From Henricia sp. BOLD:AAB3569 (lineage: Eukaryota > Echinodermata > Asteroidea > Spinulosida > Echinasteridae), in contig JBBELK010000375.1 in assembly GCA_037783545.1 (NCBI GenBank), forward strand, positions 930,001-994,000: a stretch of DNA of 64,000 nucleotides, in the 5' to 3' direction. Below the pieces are notes generated by a model, which had not been told where the DNA came from, did no database searches, and saw nothing but the letters and a program-made list of their open reading frames with translations. Position numbers and translations under genes: made by a program. Below are positions 43,792 through 58,312 of this stretch, piece after piece (within the stretch, counting starts at the first letter, position 1; each line of letters starts with the position of its first letter).

Positions 43792-43807
43792 GGCTCTGAA
43801 AAGAGCC
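43792..43807 (-). terminator. Histone 3' stem-loop of H3, fully paired
   Basis: GGCTCTTTTCAGAGCC without the wobble pair. Confidence 0.93.
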
Positions 43808-43834
43808 GGTTGTTTTGTTGGGTTGTGTCTCTTT

Positions 43835-44323
<489 letters not shown>

Positions 44324-44329
44324 TTATAG

Positions 44330-45491
44330 GGTCATCAGATTAACCAGTAATTTCCATTGGTTCCCGCGAACGCGCACTGTGATTGGACCACACAAAGCTC
44401 AGCCATTGGTTGTTTTTTTCTGCAACATGATTGGCTCGGTACAGAATCTTTCCCACGCTTTTTCTCAACGTTCGTGATCGTCTGCGCTGCTGCCATGTAC
44501 ACTGAACAAAATTATAAACGTCCCATGTTACACTTTGAAACTTTTATTAGCCTTAGGGGTTGCAAAATATATATAAATAATTTACATGGCTTTTTTGGGG
44601 GGCGTTTATATTTTTGCTCAGTTTACATACACCGTATCCTCGGGTTACCATATTTCGCGCACATAAGCCTTGACACTGTTTTGATCACAATATAGAAATA
44701 AAAAGAAACTTTTTGGCTCATTTGTCGGATTCCTTATGTCCAACCCTACCTGGGAGTAACATTTCAAGAAAGAGCAACGTTGACGTACGTCGCTAGCTTT
44801 GTTTTTGCAAACACATGCAAAAGTAGACTTGCTAAAATTACGTGACGTAATTCGCGCACTAGTCACATGTCACACTACGGTGTCCCCGTTGTGCCCAGTA
44901 TCTGAAAATTATGCTTGAAAGATTCAAATTTGAGTTTTGGAGAGGATTGCAATTGTGAATACATATCCTGTCTTGCCCTTTTTTAAGCGATCGATCATAA
45001 CTTTTGGTCACCACACTCCACCAATTAATTATGCAATCAAAGCTTTACTTTTGTTATTTCAAAAAATAAACAAAATACAAAATGTGTACAGGTATTTAAA
45101 TTTCTTTTCGTAAAGAAACTTTTTAAAAAAAATTACTAATTATTAATTAAAGTAGCATTACATTGTGTAATCCACATTGACTCAAATTTCTTAGGCAGTA
45201 AATTTCGAATTGAAAAGCTTAAGTCCCGTACATTTCAAAGCGCCCTCTTTTTGGAAAGTGAAACCTAATCAATATTGTTTTTTAGTGCCTGGAAACTGTG
45301 TAGGCGATCGGTGGTGAAAGTTTACGTGAATTTTAATCTCACGTGGTAGCCAATCCTAATCAGTGAGAAACAACCGCATTACCATGATTCTTAATCTTAG
45401 TCCTACTTTTCACAATCGGGTTTTATTTTATTAATTTACAATGGTCTGTTTTTGGCATTTTAAAAATCAATCTCTTTTTTGATTTTGTGGT
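44330..45491. other. H3 upstream region and type A spacer
   Basis: No gene. Type A order with small deletions: TCTAGAAGAAG... is missing near 44916 and CTATAAGACG... near 45219. Confidence 0.78.
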
Positions 45492-45507
45492 GGCTCTGAA
45501 AAGAGCC
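45492..45507 (-). terminator. Histone 3' stem-loop of H4
   Basis: Canonical hairpin. Confidence 0.95.
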
Positions 45508-45540
45508 GGTTGTATTTTGGGGGTGTTGACTGCTGCTCGC

Positions 45541-45930
<390 letters not shown>

Positions 45931-46390
45931 TTATGAAGCTGTATTGGGGACGCGAGAGTAACCACAGCGCATGAAGGCGGAGTTAGCACTATTAACAGTT
46001 GTATGGTGGGCCGTGTGCAAAAGGCTAAACAAAGCAAGCTGGCACTCATTGGCTGACTGCACATTAATAAATGCACCTGTAACGTAACGTACACCGTACC
46101 GTGTACAATGTGCAGGAGTTGATACACATCCGAAACGTAATACAGCGTACAATGAACAAAGTACTCAAAGTTTCTAGTGCAAAATGAAGAATCTTAAATT
46201 ACCATTTTTATGTTAAAGTAATGCCATTTTTATTGATGTGATCTTATCTTTTTCAGAAAATTACACGAATTTATGTACATCTTTAAGAACTAGGGATTTT
46301 CGTGTGATAAAATATCATTTTTAAAGAATTAATCAATATTGGATAAAGATATATGTATAGAAAACGTCAAATGCATCCATTTTTAGACAT

Positions 46391-46758
46391 GGGGGGTACC
46401 GTGGCCGAGCGGTTTAGGTCATTGACTCGCAATCATAGGTGAAAACTTGGAGTTGCAGGTTCGAACCTCCCCACGGCTACGGTACCTGTGCCCTTGGGCA
46501 AGGCACTCAACCACACTTGCTCCATCCTTCGGAAGGGATGTAAAGCCGTTGGTCCAGTGTGTTAGGTAATTTGGAAACGCACTCTAAAGATCCCAGAGCA
46601 TTCTTTCGTGAAAAGCAAGGGGGATCATCCCCGGTGTCTCTGGCCATTTATAATTATAATTCTTCATGGGTTTCCTCACGCTTGCGAGTGACAGTACAAT
46701 GAGCACTATTGAGGAATCCTTGATATGAATACCAGAAAGAAATAATAATAATAATAAT
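46391..46758 (+). mobile_element. tRNA-derived SINE, copy 2
   Basis: Nearly identical to 42162-42529 and in the same spacer position, so it was duplicated with the unit. Visible differences are few (for example GTGAAAAGC for GTGAAGAGC). Confidence 0.9.
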
Positions 46759-47614
46759 GATTTAATTCCAAGGCAAAATTCCATGACAAAATGTGTTTAA
46801 ACAAATTGTGCAAGATCGGACTTATTTTTGCAAATCGCCGGGGGATAATTCATTAAATATTAAATTACAAACTGGACAGCTTGGAATTTTCAACTTTCTT
46901 CGATGTATTTTTTTTTCATAAATCTGCTAAAATCCAATCATTAATTAATTAGCTTTTTGCGTGTAAGATTTGCATAATGCTGGCTGCCTGAATTCCGCAC
47001 TTTCGAAGCGCGGATCCAGAGGGGAAGGGGGGAGGTCAACGCCCCGCCCCACCCCCTGCTCTGACTCAAAAAAAAAAAATATATATACACAATAAACAAC
47101 AATTCTGTTTGTCCTCCTGTCCGCAACTAGCTAATATAAAAAAGACTTGCCACCATCCCAAATTGAAACAAAAATTGGGGGTTGGAGGGGGAAGGACGGG
47201 GTGAGAAAGTGGCACGTGTTTCTTATGTAAAGTGGGTGCAGAAAGCATCTCCTAATTGTAAATTTATGCACATTCTTAGATTCTGGTCTGTGATAATTGA
47301 GGTCAGCGCTGACTCGAGGAAGCAACTCGAACGCAACGTTTTAGTGTATTTAGCGCCCTCAATAGTTATATTTTTTTATCGAATATTATTTATCGCCGCG
47401 AACGCGAACCGAAGACACGAAAATCTGAGATATAATCTCGTCCATATCAACACCCAGAAACCCTTCTTTACCGCAGATTGGAAAATACGGTATGTACATA
47501 GTATTCGTATATGACATTAGTTTCCAACAAGAAGAGAAACCAACCGCGAATGACAAAAGCAACTCGCACTTCGCGCTGGTTTCTACGGCTGGAAATACAG
47601 CTAACTCACAAGAC

Positions 47615-47659
47615 CACGTGACTTTTCGTAACCAGAATCTGGTTCCGAAAAATCACGTG
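47615..47659. repeat. 45-bp unit palindrome, copy 13
   Basis: Same two arm mismatches as the copies at 3205 and 5838. Confidence 0.93.
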
Positions 47660-48116
47660 ACATTGAATTTTTTTAAAATGCTACAAAACGGCCAAATTTG
47701 ACGGCGTCTTTTTAGAATATATGCTTTTAGAATGTCGATAAGGTTTATAAGAATTTGGCATAAATTGTTTGATGAATCAACAGGCGATTTTCCGTGCCGG
47801 CTGCCCGCAACCATCCCAAATGTTCACCAATGAAATTTGTGTCACGATTCCTTTATTTGGTGTATTTACATGAGGTAGTATAGAAAAGAAATGAAGTTTC
47901 TGACGTAGGAACGGAGTCAGAAATTTATAGGGATCGGGAACCAATCTAACACCATGCATGCATTAAATTTTAAAGGGAATACCAGCTTTGTTGGGCTATT
48001 TTGGGCTCGAAATAGACTCTGATTCTGAAAGTTTTTTTCCGAAATAGACTAAAGAGAAACTGAAAAGAAACCACCAAATTTTGCCGTTTTTTAGCATTTT
48101 TCAAAAAACTCTAGGT

Positions 48117-48161
48117 AACGTGATTTATCGGAACCAGATTCTGGTTCCGATAAATCACGTG
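48117..48161. repeat. 45-bp unit palindrome, copy 14 (inverted, compensated variant)
   Basis: Inner sequence GATTTATCGGAACC and its complement GGTTCCGATAAATC: both arms changed together relative to GACTTTTCGGAACC. Right cap CACGTG, left AACGTG. Confidence 0.92.
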
Positions 48162-48228
48162 TCCTTTGAGTTAGTTTTATTTCCAGCCGTATGGACATGC
48201 GACTGGACACAAAACTAGCTCGCAAGAC

Positions 48229-48273
48229 CATGTGACTTTTCGGAACCAGATTCTGGTTCCGAAAAGTCACGTG
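48229..48273. repeat. 45-bp unit palindrome, copy 15
   Basis: Identical in sequence to copy 1 (CATGTG left cap, CACGTG right cap), with the same GACCTCTG flank. Confidence 0.93.
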
Positions 48274-48419
48274 ACCTCTGTTTTTTAAAACATTGCTAAA
48301 AACCTGCCAAATTCTGTGGTTTCTTTTTAAGGATATGTTCAGTTTATTTCGGAAGGGCATTCAGAATCTGGTATGGGTCAATTTCGAGCCCACAATAGCC
48401 CAACGAAGCCGGTGTGTAC

Positions 48420-49315
48420 CTTTAAGCCGTGGTTACACAGCCCGATTTGCCTTTTGTACACAGCCCGATACCGATTTTATCGGCCCCTGATGTTGTCGGT
48501 CGATCGGCCAAAAGAAGTGTTTACATGCACAAACCGATCATGCACAGACCGATCATGCCAATTTTGTCGGCCGACAATATCGGTTTGTCCTAATTGTAAA
48601 TTTTTCACATTTTATTTGAAATATAAATGAAAACGAAAATAACAAATTGTAAGATTTTTTATCGAGCATGATTAATTTCGATGGAACGCGTTCAGTTTTT
48701 GCGTTCTACTCTTCTTTTAATATTTTACTTACTGCGCGACAAGTCATCATGAGAAGAAGCGGTGCAACCAATTGTCACTTTGCACTTTTAAATATATATT
48801 GCTTATTATTTGGGGCGTATCTTAATTGATCTCTGGGAGCTCACGTGATAGCCAATCCCAATTAGTGAGGAACGACTGCACTACCGTGATTCGAGACCAC
48901 CAGTTGGCTTCACAGCTCAATTGGTAGGGCGTCTGCACGTTTAGCTGAAGGTCTGTGGTTCGAATCCGAGTTGCTCTTCACATTGTCCACATTAAATTTG
49001 TATCAAATTCATTCACCCCAGCGGTCCCTGGGTCATAATCCCTAAAAAATAATCACTTATTCATTCTTAATAATTGGGGCAAGCCGGGCAGGGGTTTGGG
49101 GCGTATCATAAACTAATTGATCTCTGGGAGGGGTGGTTATTTCTCTGTAGGGCTTGCTAATCTCACGTGGTAGCCATTCCTAATCAGTGAGAAACAACCG
49201 CATTACCATGATTCTTAATCTTAGTCCTACTTTAAACAGTCGGGTTTTATTTTATTAATTTACAATGGTCTGTTTTTGGCATTTTGAAAATCAATCTCTT
49301 TTTTGATTTTGTGGT
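48420..49315. other. Type B spacer
   Basis: No gene. Near copy of 205-1062, including the CCGAT-rich block (48420-48603), tRNA-like sequence and direct-repeat arms. Confidence 0.8.
48904..48976 (+). repeat. tRNA-like sequence, copy 7
   Basis: Box A CAGCTCAATTGGTAGGGCG and box B GGTTCGAATCC both intact. Confidence 0.67.
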
Positions 49316-49331
49316 GGCTCTGAAAAGAGCC
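49316..49331 (-). terminator. Histone 3' stem-loop of H4
   Basis: Canonical hairpin. Confidence 0.95.
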
Positions 49332-49364
49332 GGTTGTATTTTGGGGGTGTTGACTGCTGCTCGT

Positions 49365-49754
<390 letters not shown>

Positions 49755-49879
49755 TTATGAAGCTGTATTGGGGACGCGAGAGTAACCACAGCGCATGAAG
49801 GCGGAGTTAGCACTATTAGCAGTTGTATGGTGGGCTGTGTGCAAAAGGCTAAACAAAGCAAGCTGGCACTCATTGGCTG

Positions 49880-51469
49880 ACTGCAGATTAATAAATGCAC
49901 CTGTAACGTAACGTACACCGTACCGTGTACAATGTGCAGGAGTTGATACACATCCGAAACGTAATACAGCGTACAATGAACAAAGTACTCAAAGTTTCTA
50001 GTGCAAAATGAAGAATCTTAAATTACCATTTTTATGTTAAACTAATGCCATTTTTATTGATGTGATCTTATCTTTTTCAGAAAATTACACGAATTTATGT
50101 ACATCTTTAAGAAGTAGGGATTTTCGTGTGATAAAATTTCATTTTTAAAGAATTAATCAATATTGGATAAAGATATATGTATAGAAAACGTCAAATGCAC
50201 CACTTTTTAGACATGATTTAATTCCAAGGCAAAATTCCATGACAAAATGTGTTTAAACAAATTGTGCAAGATCGGACTTATTTCTGCAAATCGCCGGGGG
50301 ATAATTCATTAAATATTTTCAATTGTGTAAAAATCTACGGCTTAATTACAAACTGGACAGCTTGGAATTTTCAACTTTCTTCGATGTATTTTTTTCTCAT
50401 AAATCTGCTAAAATCCAATCATTAATTAATTAGCTTTTTGCGTAATGCTGGCTGCCTGAATTCCGCACTTTCGAAGCGCGCATCCAGAGGGGAAGGGGGG
50501 AGCTCAACGCCCCGCCCCACCCCCTGCTCTGACTCAAAAAAATAAATATATATACACAATAAACAACAATTCTGTTTGTCCTCCTGTCCGCAACTAGCTA
50601 ATATAAAAAAGACTTGCCACCATCCCAAATTGAAACAAAAATTGGGGGTTGGAGGGGGAAGGGGGTGAGAAAGTGGCACGTGTTTCTTATGTAAAGTGGG
50701 TGCAAAAAGCATCTCCTAATTGTAAATTTATGCACATTCTTAGATTCTGGTCTGTGATAATTGAGGTCAGCGCTGACTCGAGGAAGCAACTCGAACGCAA
50801 CGTTTTAGTGTCTTTAGCGCCCTCAATAGTTATATTTTTTTCTCGAATATTATTTATCGCCGCGAACGCGAACCGAAGACACGAAAATCTGAGATATAAT
50901 CTCGTCCATATCAACACCCAGAAACCCTTCTTTACCGCAGATTGGAAAATACGGTATGTACATAGTATTCATAGGACATTAGTTTCCAACAAGAAGAGAA
51001 ACCAACCGCGAATGACAAAAGCAACTCGCACTTCGCGCTGGTTTCTACGGCTGGAAATACAGCTAACTCACAAGACCACGTGACTTTTCGGAATCAGAAT
51101 CTGGTTCTGAAAAGTCACGTGACATTGAATTTTTTAAAATGCTACAAAACGGCCAAATTTGACGGCGTCTTTTCTGAATGCTTTTAGAATGTCGATAAGG
51201 TTTATAAGAATTTGGCATAGATTGTTTGATGAATAAACAGGCGATTTTCCGTGCCGGCTGCCCGCAACCATCCCAACTGTTCACCAATGAAATTTGTGTC
51301 ACGATTCCTTTATTTGGTGTATTTACATCAGGTAGTATAGAAAAGAAATGAAGTTTCTGACGTAGGAACGGAGTAAGAAATGTTTGGGATTTATTAAGCC
51401 TATATACTTAGGAAGGTCTAGTATTTTAATTTTACTGGCACAAAATTCATCTCTTTTTTGATTTTGTGT
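49880..51469. other. H4-to-H3 spacer, short form
   Basis: No gene. Standard modules with the empty TTAA site (ATGATTTAATTCC near 50212) and palindrome at 51077-51121. The stretch GTGTAAGATTTGCATAA is shortened to GTAATGC near 50441, as at 42757. Confidence 0.8.
51077..51121. repeat. 45-bp unit palindrome, copy 16
   Basis: The most eroded copy: GGAATCAG on the left and GGTTCTGAA on the right are not compensated. Caps intact. Confidence 0.9.
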
Positions 51470-51485
51470 GGCTCTGAAAAGAACC
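51470..51485 (-). terminator. Histone 3' stem-loop of H3
   Basis: U-G wobble variant, although its leader is of the right-hand type. Confidence 0.88.
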
Positions 51486-51512
51486 ATTTGTTATGTTGGG
51501 TTGTGTCCCTTT

Positions 51513-52576
<1,064 letters not shown>

Positions 52577-52735
52577 AGTGGAAGTTTATTTGCGGCGCAA
52601 AAACTCCCCTTGACCTGCTGACGTCCAATTCACGTTAATAGCTTTCGCACGAAGTATGAACCGGCCTTCACCTCAACACGCAAAATAAATTGCCCCCATG
52701 TGTAGCCATTTTGTGACCAGCAGGAGGAGCCCCCG
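52577..52735. repeat. Right edge of the histone array
   Basis: GTGGAAGTTTATTTGCGGCG ... CAGCAGGAGGAG matches 21893-22056. Beyond it no histone-unit sequence recurs, apart from a short resemblance at 57178. Confidence 0.75.
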
Positions 52736-53073
52736 ACTGACGGAACAATAAGTGTGATTTTCATGTATGCCTAATATCAGTCTGGTTCCCGGTCCAAAAT
52801 ATTCCCGACTGATCTTTAGATCCGGCAGCCGCCAGTATACATGTTAGTCCGCCATATTGAAACAGGAGGAATTCATCCTTTTCCCGAAGGTTCCCGTAGT
52901 TACCCGAATGCACGTCCGGAGTCCGGACGTTATCGTTAATCGTCGGGTACGATTCGTCATTGTTTCGAGAATTTTAGTTGACGCCGCGTGCCGCTGCGTG
53001 TTTATTTATGATAATGCAGACAAGGATTTGATTTGATTTTTTATGCTATAATAGGCACGTGTAATATTTTAAC
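52736..53073. other. Non-coding flank
   Basis: I see no gene. Contains a short perfect odd palindrome, ACGTCCGGAGTCCGGACGT (52912-52930). Confidence 0.5.
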
Positions 53074-53077
53074 TTAA

Positions 53078-53599
53078 AGGCCCTGTAGATGATCTGTTTT
53101 TGAGCGATTCTGCGAATAAAACCATTATAAATCAAAAGAAAGACATCAACAAACTCATCCGAAGAAATTTCAGCTTTGTCAAATGTACCACGTTCAAAAA
53201 AACCATGAAAATCCGTATGCATTTTCCTGGTCTTGGCGGGGTGTTTCAAATATTCGTTCTCAGTTGATCGGGTACTATGTGGCTTGCGTCATGCACTCTG
53301 TGGCGCACATACTGCGTGTGCGCGCGATCCATAAAAGTGCATCGCGTTGGAACACGCACACGGAGTACACAGCGCCCATGCATTTTGGACCGCGTAGATG
53401 CGAACCAAAAATAAGTAAATCGTTTGCAAACGATCTAAATAATTTCATCTTTACGGATTATTTTCTGGTAAAATTATATCATTTTGAGCGAAAACCTTTC
53501 ATTGGATAGTTGCTATTAATTCAAACTTTACTTTCAGAACTTTCCCCTGTAAACTCGTCGATTACTTTTTGGGGTCATTGCAAATGATCCACTGGGCCT
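53078..53599. mobile_element. TTAA-flanked MITE-like element
   Basis: Ends AGGCCCTGTAGATGAT and ATGATCCACTGGGCCT, flanked by TTAA at 53074-53077 and 53600-53603. 522 bp. The TTAA target fits piggyBac-type elements. It is a different family from the array MITE. No transposase. Confidence 0.72.
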
Positions 53600-53603
53600 T
53601 TAA

Positions 53604-54672
53604 AGGTTAATATATTAAAAGTTTATTTGCCAAATGGAATGACCCCTTTCAACTTTGTTATACACTCGTGCCGTATAGTCGAGTAAATTTACGATTTGAC
53701 CCAGAACTAATTGCAATAGAAATCATTCCAACATGGATCTAGGCCATAGCATTCAATAAACAACATTTGAAAAATCTAATTGTTTCCTTTGGATGGAAAG
53801 GTGTTTTTGAAACAGTTTTTAAAGACAAAAATTAAGAACTCATAATTAGTCTGGTAACTTTCATCAGTCTGTATGTTTCGTAATAGTGGATGCGTAGTAA
53901 TACGACCACTGGCGAGCAGACGACGGCGTCTCGGAAACTAGTCTGGTAACGTACACTAACCTACATGCTTTGCAATAGTAGGTGCATGATAATCACGACC
54001 ACTTGCGAGCAGACGGCAGTGTCTGCAGGTGCTCGCCTATAAGGAAAACGCTCTTATTTCTATGAGGATGGTCGAATTTTGGAGTTTCTTTTTGTAATAA
54101 GCACATTGACAATACAAGAATTAGGCCTACATGTGTTTTAACCAAAGAAATTAAAGTGAAAAAGTATAAGATATATTTTCCTTAATTTGTTGTTTTTGGC
54201 ATGGACCTTATCACCATCTCCATAGCCTATTATATAATTTTTCTATACAACACTGTGGTATTTAATCCATACAAGAAAAAATTAACATTTATTACAAACC
54301 AATTTACAAGAAGGAATAACAGGTAGGGCAGTTGTTTGACCACTAACTATAAACAAAATCCCCGAAATGTGAAAAAATATATCTGTTTCGTTTATAATGC
54401 CTCGTCTTTAGCAGACGACTGGAAATATTCGTCTGCTACGAGTATGTTTCCCGAAGATTCTTATAATGTGCATGGATTCCTGATAGGTAACAGACGAAAG
54501 AGCTAGGTTGGACATTTTAATGTAAAATTTGCAGTGAAATTTGTATGATTGTTTTATTGAATCTATTGAATTTTAAAAAAAATATTCTACTAAGAACCAG
54601 TGGAACTTGTAAAATAATGATTTTGTATCTACGAAAAAATTAAAAAGTTGCACATCGAGTTTTTTAAAGGTT
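53604..54672. other. Non-coding flank
   Basis: No gene seen. Two related stretches (about 53848-53965 and 53943-54030, both with TAGTCTGGTAAC..., GCGAGCAGACG) form an imperfect tandem repeat of roughly 95 bp. Confidence 0.45.
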
Positions 54673-54674
54673 TA

Positions 54675-55118
54675 AAGTTGCACTGCCCGTGTTTGGGCCG
54701 ATTTGGGCGTACAATTTTTTTTTAAAAGTTAAATAGGTATTTTTCTAGAATAGAAAAAGTTATCAGCTTTCATTTGGTACCAAGAACGTAAAAATCCGTC
54801 AAGGATTAATGCCAGTCGATTAAAAACAAGAAATGATTAAATGGCTGGCAGGTCATTTAATCGACAGGGTTATGACGTAAATGTACATGTGCGCGTACAT
54901 GTGTACATTGTACACATACTATGTACATATGAGCGTACGCGCACATGTACAACATGCGAAGTACGTTTCAAGAAAAAGGCTTGTATCTCCAATTCCCGAC
55001 GTCGCAAAATTAAGTTTTTGATATTTTTCGTTACAGAGACACGTAAGCTTTCTAAATTCGTTCGCTTGTGTAAATTAATTTTTTTAATCCTTTCACCCAA
55101 ACACGGGCAATGCAACTT
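54675..55118. mobile_element. TA-flanked foldback MITE
   Basis: Ends AAGTTGCACTGCCCGTGTTT and its near complement AAACACGGGCAATGCAACTT, flanked by TA on both sides. An internal hairpin of GTACATGTGCGCGTAC against GTACGCGCACATGTAC lies at about 54882-54951. 444 bp; TA target as in Tc1/mariner. Confidence 0.82.
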
Positions 55119-55348
55119 TAATATGAGGCATGTTTTCAAGTTATAACTGTTAAATTTCAGATCAGGCAACATATTATCAAGTTAAAGTTGTCTGGTACAA
55201 CAGCAAATATAACTTTACAAATGCTACAAACTACATATAAACTGCACGTTTTATTGACGGAAGACTATTTTTAAATAAAATTGCTTCTATGGAGAAAGTA
55301 GCATGTCTTGGCCACCGTAGTTTTCAACCCTTAGCCTTGCCCTACCAC

Positions 55349-55588
55349 GGCCTAATTTCATGGAACCTGTTAGCACAAAAATTTGTTTAGCACAGAATTT
55401 CTTTGCTGTGTAAAATGGGTTACCAGCCAAAATTGTATGTCAAATTGTATTTTTAGGAACAGGAACAAAATATCAGTAAATACACATCACATACGATTTT
55501 GGCCGGCAACCCAGTTTTGTAAAATAAATCAAAGAAATTATCCGCTCAACAAATTTTGTTGTGCTAACGGGTTCCATGAAATTGGGCC
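55349..55588. mobile_element. Foldback MITE, 240 bp
   Basis: Ends GGCCTAATTTCATGGAACC and GGTTCCATGAAATTGGGCC. The inverted similarity continues inward for about 100 bp (GTTAGCACAA, AATTTCTTTG). Flanking CAC may be a 3-bp target duplication. Confidence 0.82.
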
Positions 55589-55918
55589 CACCACTGAGCT
55601 CCATTCCCGACAGACACGACTTCCGCATGTTTTCGTGCACATCTGAACCATGGAGCCTGAGGTAGGTGTCTGAACGCACACGATGCAAAACTTTGCTCGT
55701 GCAGCAGAAACTAGATGAGCTTGAGCCTTATATTATACTTTACTGAAAAGATATGTAATGTAAGAGTATCAATACGTTAAATAATTTTCGGGAGAAACTC
55801 TTTTGTGCGTCCTTATACATGTACCATGGAGGTAGGAAATGATTATACCTTCCTCGTACGCGCACTGCTTATGCTGCCCAGTCTAGGCTAGTCACGCCTA
55901 TAGCCTCAGCTCACGGAA
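55589..55918. other. Non-coding flank
   Basis: No gene seen. CCATGGAGGTAGGAAA near 55826 resembles ATCATGGAGGTAGGAAA at 58989; otherwise nothing recognised. Confidence 0.4.
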
Positions 55919-56049
55919 GCACAATGACATTAAGATCAGGAGATTCAACCCCAACAGACGATACATGTAGCCTCCATTGATTCATATGTGCCCTACTATA
56001 GTTACAATTAGCAATAATATATTTGCTTCAATTTTTGATCTACCCTGTA
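55919..56049. mobile_element. Half element of the CAGGGT family
   Basis: Resembles the right end of the element at 60621-61520: CACAATGACATTAAGATCAGG, GTTACAATTAGCAATAATAT and terminal CTACCCTG followed by TA. The left half is absent. Confidence 0.68.
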
Positions 56050-56086
56050 TTGTGGACAACGTAATAATTTTCTTAGTATTAGGCCT

Positions 56087-58312
56087 ATAAGCCTTATACG
56101 TATCTGGCGGCCATCTTGAAAATAGCGCCACCATTCGACTTGTTGGAGACAGTCAAAGGGAACACTTTGGCTGCTGGCGCTCGTGGATTACGCACGTTTG
56201 TATGGTCATAACAAATACTAGGTAGGTTTATTGCCAGATTTTGCAATTTATGCTCATTGTGCATGCCTTTAGTGGCAATTTTTGATTTTGTACGGTAATA
56301 TAGAAGGAGTAAAAGCAAAATTTATCGACTCAATTTTTGTAATTTAGACAGAAACCATGGATCAATTATCAAGCAAATACAGTTGATTGCCCGGTTCCGC
56401 AAACGAAAATTGTCCGAGGCGCCCGGCCGCACAAAATCTACTTTTATGGAAAGATAATTAGCCAGAAATATCCGGAATTTATTCAGCTATCTAAGACACT
56501 AAACATTTTTATAACAATCGGTTGGAAAAAAATGCCGGTTCCGCAAATAGCGCCTATTAGTATTGTATAGAAAGTCTAGCTTGTAAACTGCACACGACAA
56601 CACGTGTGCGACCTGAATGATGAAGCATACAATTTGCTAGTATATTAAGCTTTTTATTATTTTATTTTTTTCCAGATTCCAGTTGTATAGACCGACAGCA
56701 TAGCTACTTCTAATGGAGAGATAAACATTCCCTTAAGACGAGTTGGTTTGATTAAAGAATTTTATACAATAATAGGGGCCTATTACGGTCAAAGAATGAA
56801 AAATTCGTCAATAGAAAAACTAGACAATGTTCCTCCAACGTGTGCTTTTAAATTATTTCAGAGTGCTGTTATATACATGTGTCCGAACATTTTAAAACTT
56901 TCAACAGCTACAAGACATATTACATTCCATTGATACTGTTGGTGACCGTTTCTTGATTTATAAATTCTGTTAATGTCTCTTTATCTTAAATCAAACATTT
57001 TACATAGTTCGACATAATACACGGTACTAATATGATACTCTACGCTTTGTTTTTATGCATCGTTCATTGTTGCAGCGTGCATTTGTTTCTATTTTTCTTT
57101 TGTTTAATAGCCAGAGGTAAATTGGGTTTTTTTTTCTTGTTATCCCCAAAACAAAACAATTTTTAGTTCATCCAATTGGCCTTTTGCGTGTAACATTTGC
57201 ATAGCCTCCACATAGCAACAAGATTTTTTTTTCTGGTGAAGTAGATAATTAGTGTACATGACTATGTATAAAAATAAAGTATTCATGTAAAACATGCAAA
57301 TGGCTATAAATTCAGCATGTTTTCCATGTTTTGGGAGTGAACATTTCCACTGATAATATCTCTAAAAATGCAGGAAAGCAGTTGCACTAAATCCTGATGA
57401 TGTTCGGTATTCCTCTGCAGGGATGGTCTAGAATAAAACAGAGATAAAGCATGGATGAAGTACAAGTTTAGGCTACATGACTTGCTAAAAATAACCAGCA
57501 TTATAGTTGTTAAAATCCCTGTATTTTGGAAACCCCAAAGTCGCCACCAAATCTGAATCTGATAGATATTTAGTTGGCAAAGCCTCCATCAGGAAACATC
57601 ACATCAACTTGTTGGTTAAGTATTTTTTTTTACAAAAATGATACAAAAGCAAATTAAGTTTCAGGAAAATCTAGAGGAATCACATCCCGGCAAAATGCAC
57701 GAGTTTGAAATGAAGCAATGACCGTTCTGAGCTACCGTGACACGCGTGCACACGGCCGGCCATGTCGGAAATACAAGACATTCTATATGCTAAGGCGCTA
57801 TTTGCGGAACCGGCTAACTTTTGCGAAACCGGGCAATCTTCCTACCTCTCAAAATTGCTCGGAAGCATTTTTTCCAACCGATTGTTATAAAAATGTTCAG
57901 TGTCTTGGATAGCTGAATAAATTCAGGATATTTCTGGCTGATTACCTTTCCTTAAAAGTAGATTTTGTGCGGCCGGGCGCCTCGGACAATTTTCGTTTGC
58001 GGAACCGGGCAATCAACTGTATTTGCTTGATAATTGATCCATGGTTTCTGTCTAAATTACAAAAATTGAGTAGATAAATTTTGCTTTTACTCCTTCTATA
58101 TTACCGTACAAACTCAAAAATTGCCACTAAAGGCATGCACAATGAGCATAAATTGCAAAATCTGGCAATAAACCTACCTAATATTTGTTATGACCATACA
58201 AACGTGCGTAATCCACGAGCGCCAGCAGCCAAAGTGTTCCCTTTGACTGTCTCCAACAAGTCGAATGGTGGCGCTATTTTCAAGATGGCCGCCAGATACG
58301 TATAAGGCTTAT
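56087..58312. mobile_element. Large foldback element, 2.2 kb
   Basis: Left arm about 56087-56550 and right arm about 57795-58312 are inverted copies: ATAAGCCTTATACGTATCTGG against CCAGATACGTATAAGGCTTAT, and CGCCCGGCCGCACAAAATC against its complement. The right arm has about 55 extra bases near 57835. The interior (56550-57790) is AT-rich with no transposase frame, and includes CTTTTGCGTGTAACATTTGC, similar to a histone spacer motif. Confidence 0.87.

Larger units (their letters stand above)
46060..47933. other. H4-to-H3 spacer with SINE, ending in an H3 scar
   Basis: No gene. SINE copy 2 (46391-46758), standard modules, palindrome at 47615-47659. The H3 downstream region is cut in GTCAGAAA at about 47933; H3 and its promoter are missing. 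Confidence 0.82.
47940..48425. repeat. Large inverted repeat with two palindromes at its core
   Basis: About 47975-48195 is an inverted, diverged copy of spacer sequence 48205-48425: GGGCTATTTTGGGCTCG against CGAGCCCACAATAGCCC, ATTTCCAGCCGTA against the usual TACGGCTGGAAAT. Each arm carries one 45-bp palindrome (48117, 48229). It stands where an H3 should be. Confidence 0.82.

Noticed and set aside
53046..53509. Gene frames in the 53-kb region
   Set aside because: They lie within the TTAA-flanked element and show no protein-like composition.
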